Shown here: positions 6,705 through 14,139 of the stretch, piece after piece | Layout of the letters: every line of letters starts with the position of its first letter | Position numbering within the stretch: position 1 is the first letter of the stretch | Assembly (NCBI GenBank): GCA_023301405.1 | Contig: JALZUX010000691.1 | Location: forward strand, 1-17,905 | Source of the DNA: Granulosicoccaceae bacterium | GTDB lineage: Bacteria > Pseudomonadota > Gammaproteobacteria > Granulosicoccales > Granulosicoccaceae | DNA: 17,905 bases | Direction: 5' to 3' | The notes under the pieces: generated by a model | Told to the model about the DNA's origin: nothing | What the model saw: only the letters and a program-made list of their open reading frames with translations | The model's database searches: none | Program-made: the position numbers and the translations under genes

Positions 6705-7479
6705 CTTTTTTTATTAAATTCAGGTAGACGAAAAAGGTCAGGACAGCTAGCAACATTGCGAACCACTGAAATGCGTATCCGTAATGCTTCTCCGGACCGT
6801 GTGCGACAGGCTGCCAATTATAAATATAATTGCCATCCTGATTCGGTGAAGAAATAATCACCGCGTTAATAATTTCTATTCTATCCAGTTTTTCAGCGAT
6901 AGTCTCATAGTCTGCGTATTGCAGTATTTTGGGCCACCGTTGATCTGTATCATCTGTAGCATCACCAAGCGTTAACCCTTTTGACGGGGTAACCAACAAG
7001 CCGGTCAGCACGGTTGATTCATGGGCTAGCTTGGCAGAGTTGCCAAGTACCGGTTTTATGGTGCGATCAGCATTACCGGCAACCCATCCTCTGTTTACCA
7101 AAACCACAGTTTGCTCTGGGGTACCGTCACTGTTCACGTTCAGATAGAACGGCGTGAGAACCTCATAGCCTGCCTGCCGCTTATGCAGTCTGTTATCGAG
7201 CAAGAACTGTTTTGAAAAATCAAAGCGTCCTGTTAGCTCTACCTTGCGATAGAGATCGCCTGGAGCAGCCACACCGCTCAACGAGTCAAGTGGCGCTCTG
7301 ACTTGTGCCTCAGCGCGCGCATTCAGCATTGCGTTTTTCTCCTTGGCCCTAGCCAATTGCCAAAGACCCAATTTAGCAAAGACCACCACAAGTACCACAG
7401 TCAGTAGTACCGACACCACACCAGTTGTGGAGCGCAATCGACTACAAACTTGCGCCGTACTCAAAAGCTTGCCCAACAC
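6697..7479 (-). CDS. SURF1-family cytochrome c oxidase assembly protein
   Basis: SURF1 proteins help insert heme A into subunit I of aa3-type oxidases. The 260-residue product has the family layout of two membrane helices (about 20-36 and 240-256) flanking a periplasmic domain. The landmarks are GLWQLARAKEK after TM1, LLDNR with AGYEVLTPF, VLVNRGWV, and the closing block GPEKHYGYAFQWFAM before TM2. The ATG at 7479 has a GGAT 9 nt upstream. It is the first gene of the minus-strand SURF1/SCO-like/ctaB group and diverges from a small plus-strand gene only 30 nt away, so its promoter must lie within that neighbour. SURF1 matters for heme A oxidases, so its presence implies heme A is made even though ctaA is not in this window. 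Confidence 0.95.
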   Translation of the reverse strand: MLGKLLSTAQVCSRLRSTTGVVSVLLTVVLVVVFAKLGLWQLARAKEKNAMLNARAEAQVRAPLDSLSGVAAPGDLYRKVELTGRFDFSKQFLLDNRLHKRQAGYEVLTPFYLNVNSDGTPEQTVVLVNRGWVAGNADRTIKPVLGNSAKLAHESTVLTGLLVTPSKGLTLGDATDDTDQRWPKILQYADYETIAEKLDRIEIINAVIISSPNQDGNYIYNWQPVAHGPEKHYGYAFQWFAMLLAVLTFFVYLNLIKKDE

Positions 7480-7480
7480 A

Positions 7481-7489
7481 TGGTAGAAT
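7481..7489 (+). promoter_or_regulatory. Candidate extended -10 for the DUF2909-type gene
   Basis: TGGTAGAAT fits the extended -10 form, with no clear -35. Transcription would start near 7496, leaving a leader of only about 14 nt before the ATG at 7510. It overlaps the SURF1 translation start region on the other strand. Confidence 0.3.
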
Positions 7490-7509
7490 CCAAGTTTTGC
7501 GAGTTCGGC

Positions 7510-7722
7510 ATGTTACTGGTCAAATTAGTCATCGTCATTCTACTGCTGGCAATCATTGCCAGCCTGTTTTCGGGCTTGTTCTTTCTTGTAAAAGACGACA
7601 GCAGCGAGAAGAGAACGGTCAAAGCTCTGACTTTTCGAATCGGATTTTCAATCGTTGCCATCATCATCATTATTATAGCGGGGATGGCTGGTTTAATTCC
7701 TATAAAACAAGGCCCTATGTAA
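7510..7722 (+). CDS. Small twin-helix membrane protein, DUF2909-type
   Basis: The product has 70 residues with two hydrophobic helices: LLVKLVIVILLLAIIASLFSGLFFLV at about 2-28 and GFSIVAIIIIIIAGMAGLI at about 44-63. They are joined by a charged loop (KDDSSEKRTVKALTFR). The SGLFFLVKD and RTVKALT..R patterns are what I know from the DUF2909 family, found beside coxC and SURF1 in many gamma- and betaproteobacteria. I chose the ATG at 7510 because family members begin right at the first helix. Upstream in-frame ATGs at 7450 and 7480 would overlap the SURF1 start. It is on the plus strand between two minus-strand oxidase groups, a conserved arrangement. Its function is unknown, and a role in oxidase assembly is inferred from context. 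Confidence 0.85.
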   Translation: MLLVKLVIVILLLAIIASLFSGLFFLVKDDSSEKRTVKALTFRIGFSIVAIIIIIIAGMAGLIPIKQGPM

Positions 7723-7744
7723 AATAAACACCACATAAATGCAC

Positions 7745-7772
7745 AAACAAAAAAGGGCGCACTGCGCCCTTT
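7745..7772 (-). terminator. Terminator of the ctaC-ctaD-ctaG-ctaE operon
   Basis: AAAGGGCGC (7752-7760) and GCGCCCTTT (7764-7772) pair around an ACT loop. On the minus strand the stem is followed by a T-rich tract (7745-7751), as expected 24 nt after the ctaE stop. On the plus strand it may also end the DUF2909-type gene, with only TTT following. Confidence 0.88.
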
Positions 7773-7796
7773 AAATTGCCAGATTTATGTCCAAAC

Positions 7797-8660
7797 TTAA
7801 AGAATATAGACAAAAATAAACAAACCCAACCACACCACGTCAACAAAGTGCCAGTACCAAGCTGCTGCTTCAAAAGCGAAGTGATTAGATGATGTAAAAT
7901 GCTCTTTGGTTCCGCGCAGCATCACCACCAACAAAATAATTGCTCCCATGGTGACATGAAACCCATGAAATCCGGTCAAGAGAAAAAAGGTTGAGCCATA
8001 AATTCCAGTGGTCAGCTTCAGGTTCAAATGACCGTACGCTTCTTTGTACTCTAGCGCTTGCAACGCGACAAATATAAACCCAAGCGCTACCGTCGCCAGC
8101 AACCATCTGACCATTTTTTTGCGATCACCGATCTTAATAGCATGGTGAGCGATGGTACAAGTCACGCCACTGGTTAACAGGATCAGCGTGTTGATCACTG
8201 GCAACCCGAGCCAACTCATTACTTGATATTCACCACCGAGTTCACCGGGCCCGTTGTTGGGCCAAGAGTAATCAAATCCAGACCAGAGCACTGCATTGGT
8301 GGCGGCAGCGCCACCCTCACCTATTCCGGATAACCACGGACCAGAAAAAACCCGCGCATAAAACAGCGCGCCGAAAAAAGCAGCAAAAAACATAACCTCA
8401 GAGAATATGAACCACATCATCGCCATGCGGAAAGACACATCCACTTGTGGGCTGTAGGCGCCGCTTTCAGACTCTCGGATCACATCACCAAACCACATAA
8501 CCATCATATAGATCAGCAATACCGCACCCGCGGCCATCACAAACCAGCCGCCACCATTAAGAAGGTTCGCAAAACCCAAAAAAAACGCAAACAACGCAAT
8601 GGACCCGACAATCGGCCACTTGGCCTCATGAGGTATGTAGTAACTACTCGGAGAGCTCAT
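7797..8660 (-). CDS. ctaE: Cytochrome c oxidase subunit III
   Basis: Subunit III stabilises the oxidase core and guards the proton uptake path. The chosen start is the ATG at 8660, giving 287 residues beginning MSSPSSYYIPHEAKWP, the usual N-terminus. It has GGAT upstream and lies 25 nt after the ctaG stop. An upstream ATG at 8726 would overlap ctaG. Seven membrane helices are visible. Family motifs are WFGDVIRES, the helix III block FIFSEVMFFAAFF with its conserved glutamate, TIAHHAI, FLLTGFHGFHVTMG, and the C-terminal AAAWYWHFVDVVWLGLF. An extra loop of about 45 residues (GPWLSGIGEGGAAATN onward) lies between helices III and IV, as is common in bacterial CoxC. It is the last gene of the structural operon. 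Confidence 0.97.
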   Translation of the reverse strand: MSSPSSYYIPHEAKWPIVGSIALFAFFLGFANLLNGGGWFVMAAGAVLLIYMMVMWFGDVIRESESGAYSPQVDVSFRMAMMWFIFSEVMFFAAFFGALFYARVFSGPWLSGIGEGGAAATNAVLWSGFDYSWPNNGPGELGGEYQVMSWLGLPVINTLILLTSGVTCTIAHHAIKIGDRKKMVRWLLATVALGFIFVALQALEYKEAYGHLNLKLTTGIYGSTFFLLTGFHGFHVTMGAIILLVVMLRGTKEHFTSSNHFAFEAAAWYWHFVDVVWLGLFIFVYIL

Positions 8661-8685
8661 AAGATTCGATCCGTTATTTTTAATT

Positions 8686-9240
8686 TTAGCTGTCAGACAA
8701 ACCGACAGGTTTTTCGCCAGTATCAAAATAGGTGTAAGAAAGTGTCACTGTGTCGATGCTGCGCGGCAGATCTTCTTCGATAAAGAAAATCAATGGCATT
8801 TCTTTTCGACCGCCAGCTTCAAATTCCTGGTGGGTAAAACAAAAACATTCAATTTTATTAAAGTACTTTGCAGCCGATGAAGGCGCAACGCTTGGCACCG
8901 CTTGCCCTACCGCCGCATGGTTAGCAAGATTAACTACCTCATAGGATGCGTTGTAGGTTTTTCCCGGCACCACTTGCATGCTTCTTTGCACCGGTTTAAA
9001 AGTCCACGGCGCACCCGAATTAATAACCGAAACAAATTCTACTGTTATTAATCTGTCACTGACAGTGGAGGAGTTTGCTGGAGCCATTACAGCCACCGAT
9101 GATGTCTTGCCATTTAAACCGGTGATATCACAGATGATGTCATACAAAGGCACCATCAGGTATCCAAAACCAAACATACCTACCACCAGCATGCACAGCT
9201 TGCCAGATAGCACCAGGTGCGCTTTTCGGATCGTACTCAT
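8686..9240 (-). CDS. ctaG: Cytochrome c oxidase assembly protein CtaG (Cox11 family)
   Basis: CtaG/Cox11 is a membrane-anchored periplasmic copper chaperone that delivers Cu to the CuB site of subunit I. The 184 residues comprise one N-terminal helix (about 12-31) followed by the conserved PLYDIICDITGLNGKT, with Cys37, and a beta-rich domain. The copper motif CFCF (Cys132, Cys134) sits in the block KYFNKIECFCFTHQ. The C-terminal stretch with LSYTYFD is typical. The ATG shares one base with the TAA of the upstream small gene (TAATG), so translation is coupled by reinitiation. The position between ctaD and ctaE is the usual one. Confidence 0.97.
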   Translation of the reverse strand: MSTIRKAHLVLSGKLCMLVVGMFGFGYLMVPLYDIICDITGLNGKTSSVAVMAPANSSTVSDRLITVEFVSVINSGAPWTFKPVQRSMQVVPGKTYNASYEVVNLANHAAVGQAVPSVAPSSAAKYFNKIECFCFTHQEFEAGGRKEMPLIFFIEEDLPRSIDTVTLSYTYFDTGEKPVGLSDS

Positions 9241-9353
9241 TATGCTGCTCCGTTATTTAAATACTGCATGACCATGCTCAGCACATAGAAGCAAAAGGCT
9301 ACAACGGCCAACACTACCGGGACAACGTAGCTATTAGGTTTTTGATCGTTCAT
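9240..9353 (-). CDS. 37-residue single-helix membrane protein between ctaD and ctaG
   Basis: The ATG at 9353 gives a 37-residue product: a short polar start (MNDQKPNS), one hydrophobic helix (YVVPVVLAVVAFCFYVLSMV, about 9-28), and a short tail (MQYLNNGAA). It starts 43 nt after ctaD, and its stop overlaps the ctaG ATG by one base, strong evidence for translation. The frame extends upstream to 9509, but that part overlaps ctaD and is not membrane-like. Small single-helix proteins at this position occur in other proteobacterial oxidase operons and are thought to act in assembly or as a minor subunit. I cannot assign a family from sequence alone. Confidence 0.75.
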   Translation of the reverse strand: MNDQKPNSYVVPVVLAVVAFCFYVLSMVMQYLNNGAA

Positions 9354-9396
9354 CAATTCATAGCGGCAGCCCGAGAGCCACCGCAAATCCGTTAAG

Positions 9397-10980
9397 TTAT
9401 CGTATTGCCGGAGGGGTTTCGAATGTGTGGTACGGCGCCGGGGATGGCACAGTCCACTCAAGCCCATCGGCACCTTCCCAAACTTCTGCAGTCGCCTTCT
9501 CGCCACCATTAATACATTTCAAGATGACGTACACAAAGATCAACTGAGAGAACCCGAATCCGAAAGCACCAATCGTAGCAACGGCATTCCAGTCCGCAAA
9601 CTGCATGCTGTAGTCAGGGATACGGCGCGGCATGCCCGCAAGACCGACGAAATGCATTGGAAAAAACAACACATTCAGGAAGACTGTTGATACCCAAAAA
9701 TGTATTTTTCCCCACGTTTCGTTGTACATATTTCCTGTCCACTTTGGAATCCAGTAATAAGTGGCCGCCATTATGGAATAGATGGCGCCCGGCACCAATA
9801 CGTAGTGAAAGTGCGCAACAACAAAATAGGTATCGTGGTACTGAATATCTGCGGGAGTGATAGCCAGCATTAAGCCAGACAAGCCACCAATAGTGAACAT
9901 CACTAGAAAGCCCAGCGCGAATAGCATAGGAGTTTCAAAAGTCATCGAGCCTCTCCACATAGTGGCGACCCAGTTAAACACTTTCACACCTGTAGGCACC
10001 GAGATCATCATAGTGGCGAACATGAAAAACATTTCACCGGCTAACGGCATACCAACGGTAAACATGTGGTGAGCCCAGACGATGAAGGACAAGAAAGCAA
10101 TTGACGCTGTCGCGTATACCATTGACGCGTAGCCGAATAATGGCTTGCGGGCAAACGTTGGAATGATGGTAGAAATAATGCCAAACGCCGGCAGAATCAA
10201 AATATAGACTTCAGGGTGTCCGAAAAACCAGAAAATATGCTGAAACATCACCGGATCACCACCACCGGCCGCATCAAAAAAACTGGTGCCAAAGTATCGG
10301 TCAGTTAGCAACATGGTTACTGCACCAGCTAATACCGGGATTACCGCGATCAATAGGTAGGCAGTGATCAGCCAAGTCCATACAAACAACGGCATCTTCA
10401 TCAAAGTCATGCCCGGGGCACGCATATTAAAAATAGTCGCAACAATATTGATCGATCCCATCACGGAAGAAATGCCCATGAAATGAATAGCAAAAATCAC
10501 AAACGCGAGATTGTCTCCACCTTGCAGCGACAAAGGTGCATAGAGCGTCCACCCACCTGCCGGACCACCGCCCTCCATAAACAACGTAGATAGAAGCAAA
10601 AGGAATGCGAAAGGCATAATCCAGAAGCTCCAGTTATTTAATCGAGGCAGAGCCATATCCGGACCGCCAATCATCATCGGGATCATCCAGTTAGCAAGCC
10701 CGACAAATGCCGGCATCACCACACCGAAAATCATTACCAGTGCGTGCATAGTGGTCATTGAGTTAAAAAACAATGGATCAACTATTTGCAGGCCCGGCTG
10801 AAAAAGCTCTGCTCTGATAATCAACGCCATACCACCGCCGATGAAAAACATCACCAGTGCAAATAGCAGGTAAAGCGTACCTATATCTTTGTGATTTGTA
10901 GTGTAAAGCCAGCGTGTCCAGCCCTTCGCTGGACCGTGATGATCATGGTCATCGTGATGTTCTGCTGATACAGCGCTCAT
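9397..10980 (-). CDS. ctaD: Cytochrome c oxidase subunit I (aa3-type, A-family)
   Basis: Subunit I holds heme a and the heme a3-CuB site where oxygen is reduced. The 527 residues have twelve helices. Visible ligands are His79 ([11 protein letters not shown]) and His392 for heme a, His390 for heme a3, and His255 with His304 and His305 for CuB ([18 protein letters not shown]). D-channel residue Asp108 ([12 protein letters not shown]), gate residue Glu257 and K-channel Lys333 ([10 protein letters not shown]) are present, which marks an A-type proton-pumping oxidase. The N-terminus carries a His-rich stretch (EHHDDHDHH). The ATG at 10980 has GGAG 6 nt upstream and lies 46 nt after ctaC. Its substrate is probably cytochrome c, given the CuA-bearing subunit II. 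Confidence 0.99.
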   Translation of the reverse strand: MSAVSAEHHDDHDHHGPAKGWTRWLYTTNHKDIGTLYLLFALVMFFIGGGMALIIRAELFQPGLQIVDPLFFNSMTTMHALVMIFGVVMPAFVGLANWMIPMMIGGPDMALPRLNNWSFWIMPFAFLLLLSTLFMEGGGPAGGWTLYAPLSLQGGDNLAFVIFAIHFMGISSVMGSINIVATIFNMRAPGMTLMKMPLFVWTWLITAYLLIAVIPVLAGAVTMLLTDRYFGTSFFDAAGGGDPVMFQHIFWFFGHPEVYILILPAFGIISTIIPTFARKPLFGYASMVYATASIAFLSFIVWAHHMFTVGMPLAGEMFFMFATMMISVPTGVKVFNWVATMWRGSMTFETPMLFALGFLVMFTIGGLSGLMLAITPADIQYHDTYFVVAHFHYVLVPGAIYSIMAATYYWIPKWTGNMYNETWGKIHFWVSTVFLNVLFFPMHFVGLAGMPRRIPDYSMQFADWNAVATIGAFGFGFSQLIFVYVILKCINGGEKATAEVWEGADGLEWTVPSPAPYHTFETPPAIR

Positions 10981-11026
10981 AGTGGACTCCGTTTGAAGCT
11001 TGAATTCATATTATTCTTTAACATTG

Positions 11027-12205
11027 CTAGCGCAAAGCCTTGATGGCAGATGGTTGTACCAGGTCACCAACGGTATTACCGAAGGCGTTACGCTGATAGG
11101 TAATTACCGCCGCCATATCTGAATCACTCAACTGGTTGGCAAATGACGCCATCGCAGACCCTTGCACTCCTACGTAAATTGTACTGATGTGCACATCGAC
11201 CGGCCCGTTTGCTACTGGACTGCCGGCAATCGCAGGGAAGGCACCCGGAAGGCCAACGCCACCCGCTTGATGACAAGACGCGCATGCTGCGTCGTAAACT
11301 GTTTCGCCTTTTGCCATTAGCTCATCCATTGCCCATTCGCGATCAGCATCATCCTCTGCTGCTACTGCTGCTGTTGCACCAGACTCTGATTCTGCAACTA
11401 CTTCTGGTGCAGGTAATTGTTCAGCCACCCACGCTAGATACTCGTCTTCGGGTAAGGCTCTTACAACGATGGGCATAAAGCCATGGTCGCGACCGCATAG
11501 TTCGGCGCATTTACCGCGATAAACACCCGGCTCTTCAATAAGCGCCCAGTTTTCGTTGATAAAGCCCGGAATTGCGTCCTTCTTTACTGCCAGATCAGGC
11601 ACCCACCAAGAGTGAATTACGTCTGAAGCAGTGTGCAGAAAACGCACCTTCTTACCAACCGGGAGAACTAACTCGTTGTCGACTTCTTTGAGGTAATGAT
11701 CAAACTTACTGACATCAACACCCGAGCCTAACTGACGAGCCACGTTATGCTCTGAATCCAGCGCGCTAAAAAAGCTTATGCCGGAATCGAGGTACTCGTA
11801 GTGCCACTTCCACTGGTAACCAGTGACCTTGATCGTCACCTCAGCATCACTGGTGTCTTCCATGGCGATCAATGTACGGGCAGCCGGAATCGCCATTGCG
11901 ATGAGTATAAACAGAGGCACCGCCGTCCAGATAATTTCAACAGTAGTGCTTTCGTGAAAGTCCGCTGCCTTTGCACCTTTTGACTTCCGGTGCTTGAAAA
12001 TCGAGTAGAACATCACTGCGAATACCAGCGCACCGATAACGCAGCAGATCCAAAAGATCATCATGTGCAATCCGTGCACTTCCCGACTGATGGGTGTAAC
12101 ACCCACCGGCATATTAACATTGCTTCTTGCCATTGCAGGCAAGCACCAAACGTACGCAGACAGTACTAAAAACCATCGCGAAATTAACGACATTGAGGAC
12201 CTCAT
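11027..12205 (-). CDS. ctaC: Cytochrome c oxidase subunit II with C-terminal cytochrome c domain
   Basis: Subunit II accepts electrons at the CuA centre. The 392 residues start with a signal-like segment (to about residue 26), then two membrane helices (about 49-70 and 90-110) and the cupredoxin domain with the electron-entry WKWHYEY block. CuA ligands are His198, Cys233, Glu235, Cys237, His241 and Met244. An Ala/Glu-rich linker (about 265-290) leads to a fused class I cytochrome c with CASCH (Cys308, Cys311, His312) and a candidate distal ligand Met352 (QGSAMASF). Such fusions occur in caa3-type and several proteobacterial oxidases. A strong GGAGAAGG (12220-12213, minus) precedes the ATG by 7 nt. 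It is first in the structural operon, and an inverted repeat lies in its promoter region. Confidence 0.98.
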   Translation of the reverse strand: MRSSMSLISRWFLVLSAYVWCLPAMARSNVNMPVGVTPISREVHGLHMMIFWICCVIGALVFAVMFYSIFKHRKSKGAKAADFHESTTVEIIWTAVPLFILIAMAIPAARTLIAMEDTSDAEVTIKVTGYQWKWHYEYLDSGISFFSALDSEHNVARQLGSGVDVSKFDHYLKEVDNELVLPVGKKVRFLHTASDVIHSWWVPDLAVKKDAIPGFINENWALIEEPGVYRGKCAELCGRDHGFMPIVVRALPEDEYLAWVAEQLPAPEVVAESESGATAAVAAEDDADREWAMDELMAKGETVYDAACASCHQAGGVGLPGAFPAIAGSPVANGPVDVHISTIYVGVQGSAMASFANQLSDSDMAAVITYQRNAFGNTVGDLVQPSAIKALR

Positions 12206-12246
12206 CGGGGGACCTTCTCCAATTTAAATAATCAGGATTCTAGCTT

Positions 12247-12274
12247 GCTATAGACCATAAAATGGACCTATAGC
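12247..12274. promoter_or_regulatory. Near-perfect inverted repeat in the ctaC promoter region
   Basis: Outer arms GCTATAG (12247-12253) and CTATAGC (12268-12274) enclose inner arms CCAT and ATGG around AAA. Symmetry is broken only by an extra base on the right. It lies 42 nt upstream of the ctaC ATG, where a promoter or operator is expected. I match it to no known regulator. It may bind a dimeric transcription factor controlling the oxidase operon. Confidence 0.5.
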
Positions 12275-12324
12275 GATTAATCTTTATCTATGAAGCTTTA
12301 AATATTCACCCGAACCACAACGAT

Positions 12325-12828
12325 TCAAGAGATCAGTCTCAGCTTTGTTTCTTTCAACCCCAGACATTGCTGTAATTGATTATATAACTCTCGTTTTTCA
12401 ACTTTGTTCAATAACCGCCCAAGCTCCAGGCTCTGACCACTAGCCCTTAGCTTAAGCGTCCCCATTTCGAATGAACTCGAAGGATCATCGAACTCGACCT
12501 TCGTCCAGTGACGGGGAAGCTCAACGGCAGAATCCGGCTTGTTATACCCAGCTTCCACCAAAAGCACTGACTCTTGTACGGAGATAACCTCTGTATAGCC
12601 CATTTTTCGATAAGCTTGTTTAAGGCAAAACATAACCACTAGGAATTCGAGTCCGGCGAATGGCAACACCAGCCAGTAACCAACCATGGCAATGCCTCCA
12701 CCAAACAACGCACTGACTGCGCCAAGAGAAGCCGCTAAAAGCACATTTGCCCGCCAGCTCACTGATCGATTCCCTTTAACGATGATCTGAGTTGCCCCAG
12801 TTTCACTGTTATGTTGCCTAACAACCAT
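12325..12828 (-). CDS. DUF2244 family membrane protein
   Basis: The 167-residue protein has two adjacent membrane helices (about 28-45 and 48-68, with VLPFAGLEFLVVMFCL), followed by a soluble cytoplasmic part. I recognise the DUF2244 pattern: SWRANVLLAASLG leading into helix 1, PFAGLE in helix 2, then VLLVEAGYNKP, LPRHWTKVEF and a C-terminal ELGRLLNKVEKRELYNQL segment. No biochemical role is established that I know of. It is upstream of ctaC on the same strand with a 119-nt gap that contains a candidate operator, so it may be co-transcribed with the oxidase or have its own unit. The ATG at 12828 has no strong Shine-Dalgarno sequence. Confidence 0.82.
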   Translation of the reverse strand: MVVRQHNSETGATQIIVKGNRSVSWRANVLLAASLGAVSALFGGGIAMVGYWLVLPFAGLEFLVVMFCLKQAYRKMGYTEVISVQESVLLVEAGYNKPDSAVELPRHWTKVEFDDPSSSFEMGTLKLRASGQSLELGRLLNKVEKRELYNQLQQCLGLKETKLRLIS

Positions 12829-13068
12829 AAATAGAACCGCCCCGAGCCAGCACTCGATGTTAACCCACCCTTACATTTCGCTCAATCGAAGAACCGAGTC
12901 GCAGGGCGTTAGATTAATTACGGCTTCAACGGAAATGCTGCAGCCGAGGAAACATCGGATTTCAGTAATTTCTGTAATGATGATAATCACTAAACTTGTT
13001 ATCGGCAAGCACCATCACTGCATGATTAGTTTATTCTTACCAATTAACTTACAATTTTATTTCTTAAC
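12829..13068. other. AT-rich intergenic region upstream of the DUF2244 gene
   Basis: These 240 bases lie between the bioC stop and the DUF2244 start, both on the minus strand. I see no gene. The part near bioC is AT-rich and contains two copies of TTAACTTA, about 13046 and 13064. A GATAATCA core near 12982-12989 loosely resembles half of a Fur box. No clear terminator for bioC is visible. Confidence 0.4.
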
Positions 13069-13977
13069 TTAATTACGCGGCCTACGTAACTGGTCAATAT
13101 TAACCCGAAACTCTCCGCTGTTCAGACCCGTTTTTTTCGGTTTACCCTTCCAACCATGAGCGTAAACAACCTCAAGGGTGGCCGTTATACCGCATTGCTG
13201 CACACCGACGTCATCGCACGGATAGCTCTCAGCCAGCTTCATACGGGCATCTAAACCCATCAAACCCTTCCGACGCCCCTGCAAAACATTGGTACAGCCG
13301 GTGTGTATCAGCTCATCGAGCAACTTATCGACTGACGAATACGTAATGCTTAGCCTTTCCGTATCCATCACTGGATCGGAAATTCCAGCCCGATGCAATA
13401 GATCACCCACATCGTGCATGTCCAGAAAAGCATTGATATGTTCCGCGTTATCAACATGCTGCCAAGCCGCGCGCAACTCGCACAAGGTATCCGGCCCGGT
13501 CGAGCTGAGGAAAAACACACCGGTATCACTGAGGACACGATTTAGCTCTGATGCGAAAACCTCCGCCGGCAGAATCCACGGCATTAATAGGTTAGACACA
13601 ACCAGATCAAATGATCCGTCAGAAAAAGGCCATGCAAAATTGGCGTCAAGACATATCCCTAGTGGTTTACGGTGCCAGAACCTTTTGCGATCAACTTGTC
13701 GCAACCCTACAGGGCAAATATCTGCACCAAAGATATCCGCTCGTGGATACAGATCACGTAGCAGCGACAAATGACGACCGTCGCCAGTCCCTAAATCCAA
13801 CACTCGAGTTGGCCTGGTTTTTAAAAGCGACAGACGCTCGAAGAGCCTCTCTGCAACTGCATCAGGAATGTGGCTATGTGAAGGATCACGACCTAAATCA
13901 TTACTGTGAGCGCGAGCACTGGCCTTACGGACCAGTGACTGCATAATGTTAAAACTTGCGTTATCTGGTTCAGACAA
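13069..13977 (-). CDS. bioC: Malonyl-ACP O-methyltransferase BioC (or BioC/NDUFAF5-like methyltransferase)
   Basis: BioC methylates malonyl-ACP with S-adenosylmethionine to prime pimelate synthesis for biotin. The 302 residues form a class I methyltransferase. Motif I is VLDLGTGDGRHL (about 58-70), the acidic end of strand 2 is IFGADI, and strand 4 is FDLVVSNLLMPWI. The C-terminal half has the family blocks FLDMHDVGDLLHRAGISDPVMD and LLDELIHTGCTN. The first 50 residues are less conserved than usual, and the normal F-D-R-A-A..Y substrate-helix motif is not recognisable. No other bio gene is nearby. The related NDUFAF5/arginine-hydroxylase-type enzymes share this fold, so the exact substrate is not settled. 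The frame begins at TTG (13977) with GAGA upstream. ATG at 13944 is an alternative start. Confidence 0.78.
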   Translation of the reverse strand: MSEPDNASFNIMQSLVRKASARAHSNDLGRDPSHSHIPDAVAERLFERLSLLKTRPTRVLDLGTGDGRHLSLLRDLYPRADIFGADICPVGLRQVDRKRFWHRKPLGICLDANFAWPFSDGSFDLVVSNLLMPWILPAEVFASELNRVLSDTGVFFLSSTGPDTLCELRAAWQHVDNAEHINAFLDMHDVGDLLHRAGISDPVMDTERLSITYSSVDKLLDELIHTGCTNVLQGRRKGLMGLDARMKLAESYPCDDVGVQQCGITATLEVVYAHGWKGKPKKTGLNSGEFRVNIDQLRRPRN

Positions 13978-14139
13978 TTAAATTCTCGGAATATTCTTAG
14001 CCGAAACTCTCGACTTTTTAGCAAGGATTTTCAGCCGACTACCTAATTCGTGCTGTTATTCTATCTATCGCTCAGGGCTTGGGCGTTTCAAGCCTGACAT
14101 ATATCTGCCCAATGGCGTGTCCACACCAGCAGGATTTTC

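Noticed and set aside
7461..7736. 91-residue minus-strand frame opposite the DUF2909-type gene
   Set aside because: Hydrophobic stretches are mirror images of the real plus-strand helices, and it overlaps the SURF1 start.
11340..11400. GCT/CTG-rich triplet-like tract inside ctaC
   Set aside because: It encodes the Ala/Glu-rich linker between CuA and cytochrome c domains, so protein composition explains it.
12977..12995. Fur-box-like sequence around GATAATCA
   Set aside because: Only the central 8 bp fit well and the outer thirds match poorly; in an AT-rich region this is weak, and no iron gene adjoins.
12857..13072. 71-residue plus-strand frame in the bioC/DUF2244 gap
   Set aside because: Biased composition, no ribosome binding site and no recognisable domain; it sits in the promoter region of the DUF2244 gene.
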